Below, in pieces: positions 46,319 through 48,419 of a stretch of DNA of 48,419 bases. Each line of letters starts with the position of its first letter. Positions within the stretch are counted from its first letter, which is position 1. The translations under genes and the position numbers were made by a program. The notes under the pieces are model-generated. The model saw only the letters and a list, made by a program, of their open reading frames with translations, did not search any database and was not told where the DNA came from. Source of the DNA: Sphingobium soli (lineage in GTDB: Bacteria; Pseudomonadota; Alphaproteobacteria; Sphingomonadales; Sphingomonadaceae); contig NZ_JAJGNP010000022.1 in the NCBI RefSeq assembly GCF_020782245.1, positions 1 through 48,419 of the forward strand, in the 5' to 3' direction.

Positions 46319-46432
46319 GAGGATCAGCGTGCAATAGGCACCCCCTTCGTGGGGTGATCGGCGTGCAAAAAGGACCCCTTCATCCCGGGGATTTAGTCGG
46401 CCGACTGGTTTTGATCAGTTGGCGAGAACGGG

Positions 46433-47947
46433 ATGTTGATCGTGGAGACAGTGGTTCGGATTCGGCGTGAGCATGCAGCGGGTAAGGCGATCAAGGCGAT
46501 CGCTCGTGACCTTCGTTTGTCGCGGAAGGTCGTCCGCAAAGCGATCCGGTCGCCGGAGGCGGCGTTCAACTATCAGCGCAAAGTCCAGCCGCTGCCGCGG
46601 ATCGGTCCTTATCAGGATCGTCTCGATGCGCTGCTTGAGGAGAACGAAGGTCGCGGCCGCCGCGATCGGCTACGGATGACGCGTATCCATGACCTGCTGG
46701 TGCGCGAGGGGTTCGATGGATCCTATGATGCGGTGCGCCGCTATGCGGCGCGCTGGCGTGCTGCGCGGCGGAAGGATGCTGGCGAAGGCGCACCGGCGTT
46801 CATCCCGATGACCTTCCAGCCGGGTGAGGCCTACCAGTTCGACTGGAGCCACGAGGATGTGGAGATCGCCGGCAAGCCGATGCGGGTGAAGGTGGCGCAT
46901 ATGCGTCTCTGCGACTCGCGCGCACCCTATGTCCGGGCCTATCCGCGCGAGGGCCAGGAGATGCTGTTCGATGCCCATGCCCGGGCGTTCGCGTTCTTCG
47001 GCGGTGTGCCGCGACGCGGTATCTACGATAATATGAAGACGGCGGTGACGGCCGTGTTCACCGGCAAGGAGCGTGTGTTCAACCGCCGCTTCCTGATCAT
47101 GACCGATCATTACATGGTCGAGCCGACCGCCTGCTCGCCGGCGGCGGGATGGGAGAAGGGCCAGGTCGAGCAGCAGGTCCAGACAATCCGAGGCCGCTTC
47201 TTCCAGCCGCGGCTCCGGTTCGCCAGCCTGGCCGAGCTCAACGGGTGGCTGGAGGCCGAGTGCCGGCGCTGGGCCGAGCATCATGCCCATCCCGAACGCG
47301 GGGATATTACCGTCGCCGAGGCGCTGGATATGGAGCGACCGGCCCTGCAGCCGATCCTGGCACCGTTCGACGGCTTCCATGAGAGCGAGCATGCCGTCAC
47401 CGGCACCTGCCTCATCAGCTTCGATCGCAACCGCTACTCGGTCATGTCGACGGCCGCACGCCGGACCGTTCAGGTGCGCTCCTATGCCGATCGCATCGTC
47501 ATACGCTGCGGCGATGCGATCGTCGGGGAGCATGAGCGCCACTTCGGTCGGAACCGCACGATATACGATCCCTGGCATTATCTGCCGGTCCTCGCGCACA
47601 AGCCCGGCGCGCTGCGTAACGGCGCACCGTTCCAGGACTGGGATCTGCCGCCCGCCCTGCACCGATTACGGCGAAGGCTCGGCACCGGGGACGAGGCCGA
47701 TCGCAGGTTCGTGCGGGTCCTCTCGGCGGTGCTCACCGATGGCCTGGAGCCGGTAGAGGCTGCCGTGCGCGAAGCGTTGGCGAACGGAACGGCCAGCGAC
47801 GAGCTGATCCTCAACATCCTCTCCCGGCGCCGCGAGCCGGCGACACCCCACAGCATCGTCACTTCGGAAGACCGGATGCTGCAGCATCCTCCGCTCGCCG
47901 ACTGTGCCCGCTATGATCTGCTGCGAGGCTATGATGCAGCGGCATGA
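46433..47947 (+). CDS. istA: IS21 transposase IstA
   Basis: DDE transposase of 504 residues. An N-terminal helix-turn-helix (IRREHAAGKAIKAIARDLRLSRKVV region, about 7-31) binds the terminal repeats. The RNase-H-like core has Asp in YQFDWSHED, Asp in IYDNMKTAV and Glu in GWEKGQVEQQVQ. A beta-barrel domain follows (RNRYSVMSTAARRTVQVR). It appears complete and could be active. The stop overlaps the istB start by 14 bases. Confidence 0.95.
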   Translation: MLIVETVVRIRREHAAGKAIKAIARDLRLSRKVVRKAIRSPEAAFNYQRKVQPLPRIGPYQDRLDALLEENEGRGRRDRLRMTRIHDLLVREGFDGSYDAVRRYAARWRAARRKDAGEGAPAFIPMTFQPGEAYQFDWSHEDVEIAGKPMRVKVAHMRLCDSRAPYVRAYPREGQEMLFDAHARAFAFFGGVPRRGIYDNMKTAVTAVFTGKERVFNRRFLIMTDHYMVEPTACSPAAGWEKGQVEQQVQTIRGRFFQPRLRFASLAELNGWLEAECRRWAEHHAHPERGDITVAEALDMERPALQPILAPFDGFHESEHAVTGTCLISFDRNRYSVMSTAARRTVQVRSYADRIVIRCGDAIVGEHERHFGRNRTIYDPWHYLPVLAHKPGALRNGAPFQDWDLPPALHRLRRRLGTGDEADRRFVRVLSAVLTDGLEPVEAAVREALANGTASDELILNILSRRREPATPHSIVTSEDRMLQHPPLADCARYDLLRGYDAAA

Positions 47948-48419
47948 TATGATCGACACGATGCGCGGCCTCGGACTCAAGGGCATGGCGGCGGCGTTCG
48001 ACGAGGCGGTCACCACCGGCCTCCAGCGCAAGCGCACCACCATGGAGATACTGACCGACCTGCTCCGTGCTGAGGCGACCCACCGGGATGCAGCCTCCAT
48101 CCGCTATCGGATGACGGCTGCGAGGCTGCCCGTGGTGAAGGACCTGGAGCGGTTCAGCTTCGAGGGCACACCGATCAATGAGGAGATGATCCGCTCCCTT
48201 CACGATGGCTCCTTCCTCCCGCCTCGCCGCAATATCGTGCTGGTCGGCGGCACGGGGACAGGCAAGACCCACCTCGCCATCGCGATCACCGCCAATGTCG
48301 TGCGAAGGGGCGCTCGCGCCCGCTACTTCAACACCGTCGATCTGGTGACACGCCTCGAAGAGGAGACCCGGATCGGCAAAGGCGGGACCCTGGCGGCGCA
48401 GCTGTCGCGGCTCGACCTG
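47934..48419 (+). CDS. istB: IS21 helper ATPase IstB, 3' end outside the window
   Basis: The first 162 residues of the AAA+ ATPase that works with IstA in target selection. The N-terminal helical domain (MRGLGLKGMAAAFDEAV) is followed by the Walker A motif GGTGTGKTH near residues 104-112. The ATG at 47934 lies inside the end of istA. The frame is open to the window edge, so the gene is partial only because the window ends. Confidence 0.93.
   Translation, partial: MQRHDMIDTMRGLGLKGMAAAFDEAVTTGLQRKRTTMEILTDLLRAEATHRDAASIRYRMTAARLPVVKDLERFSFEGTPINEEMIRSLHDGSFLPPRRNIVLVGGTGTGKTHLAIAITANVVRRGARARYFNTVDLVTRLEEETRIGKGGTLAAQLSRLDL

Larger units (their letters stand above)
46329..48419 (+). mobile_element. 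IS21-family insertion sequence, left end to window edge
   Basis: Contains istA and the first 162 codons of istB in the usual overlapping order. The left end shows two direct copies of GTGCAA-(A/T)A-GG-CCCC-TT at 46329-46347 and 46363-46380, like the multiple terminal repeats of IS21 elements where transposase binds. The outer tip is TG at about 46330. The right end lies beyond the window. The element separates a HerA fragment from the rest of its gene. Confidence 0.85.

Overview
The window reads as chromosome of a high-GC alphaproteobacterium, most likely a member of the Sphingomonadaceae (Sphingobium/Sphingomonas type). The signs are an rpsM-rpsK-rpoA-rplQ block with alphaproteobacterial-type proteins, a TonB receptor with a linked zinc peptidase, remains of a protocatechuate 4,5-cleavage (lig) operon very close to the Sphingobium proteins as I remember them, and an IS21-family element. 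No rRNA, tRNA or CRISPR was seen.

Layout. 1-8000: a minus-strand ABC exporter-type operon (ATPase plus two ABC-2 permeases) diverges from a TonB-dependent siderophore-type receptor and an M14 carboxypeptidase; the shared promoter region holds a 14-bp near-palindrome resembling a Zur/Fur-type operator. 8000-17800: housekeeping and unlinked genes (HerA-like ATPase, lipoprotein cytochrome c, PEP carboxylase, lipoprotein, RarD, dihydroorotase-type enzyme, YgfZ, glutamine cyclotransferase). 17957-20588: ribosomal protein/RNA polymerase alpha operon, ended by a clear terminator. 20697-28029: S9 peptidase, YqiJ/YqiK flotillin pair, guaA.

28146-36856 is accessory. First comes a deletion scar in which an AraC-type regulator and ligA, originally divergent, have both lost their 5' halves. 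ligB, ligC and an aldo-keto reductase gene follow intact. Next is a bufferin locus, a copper-binding RiPP system: two precursor genes (BufA1/DUF2282 type and BufA2 type), one DUF692 MNIO maturase (BufB), one DUF2063 partner (BufC), DoxX- and DUF417-type membrane proteins, and an ECF sigma/NrsF anti-sigma pair. Four promoters of this locus share the form GTAAC(C/G)-N16-CG(A/T)A. They lie before the sigma gene, both precursor genes and the DUF417 gene, so the locus looks like one metal-responsive regulon. Each precursor gene is followed by a strong hairpin that separates it from the next gene.

37252-42704 returns to ordinary genes: a trypsin-like autotransporter, ppx and rlmE. comM (yifB) is then cut after about 76 codons. 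The remaining 5.4 kb is a lower-GC, decayed accessory region with small unknown genes, a DpnII/MboI-like PD-(D/E)XK nuclease with a coupled frameshifted partner, and the C-terminus of a HerA-type ATPase that ends at an IS21-family istA-istB element running off the window.
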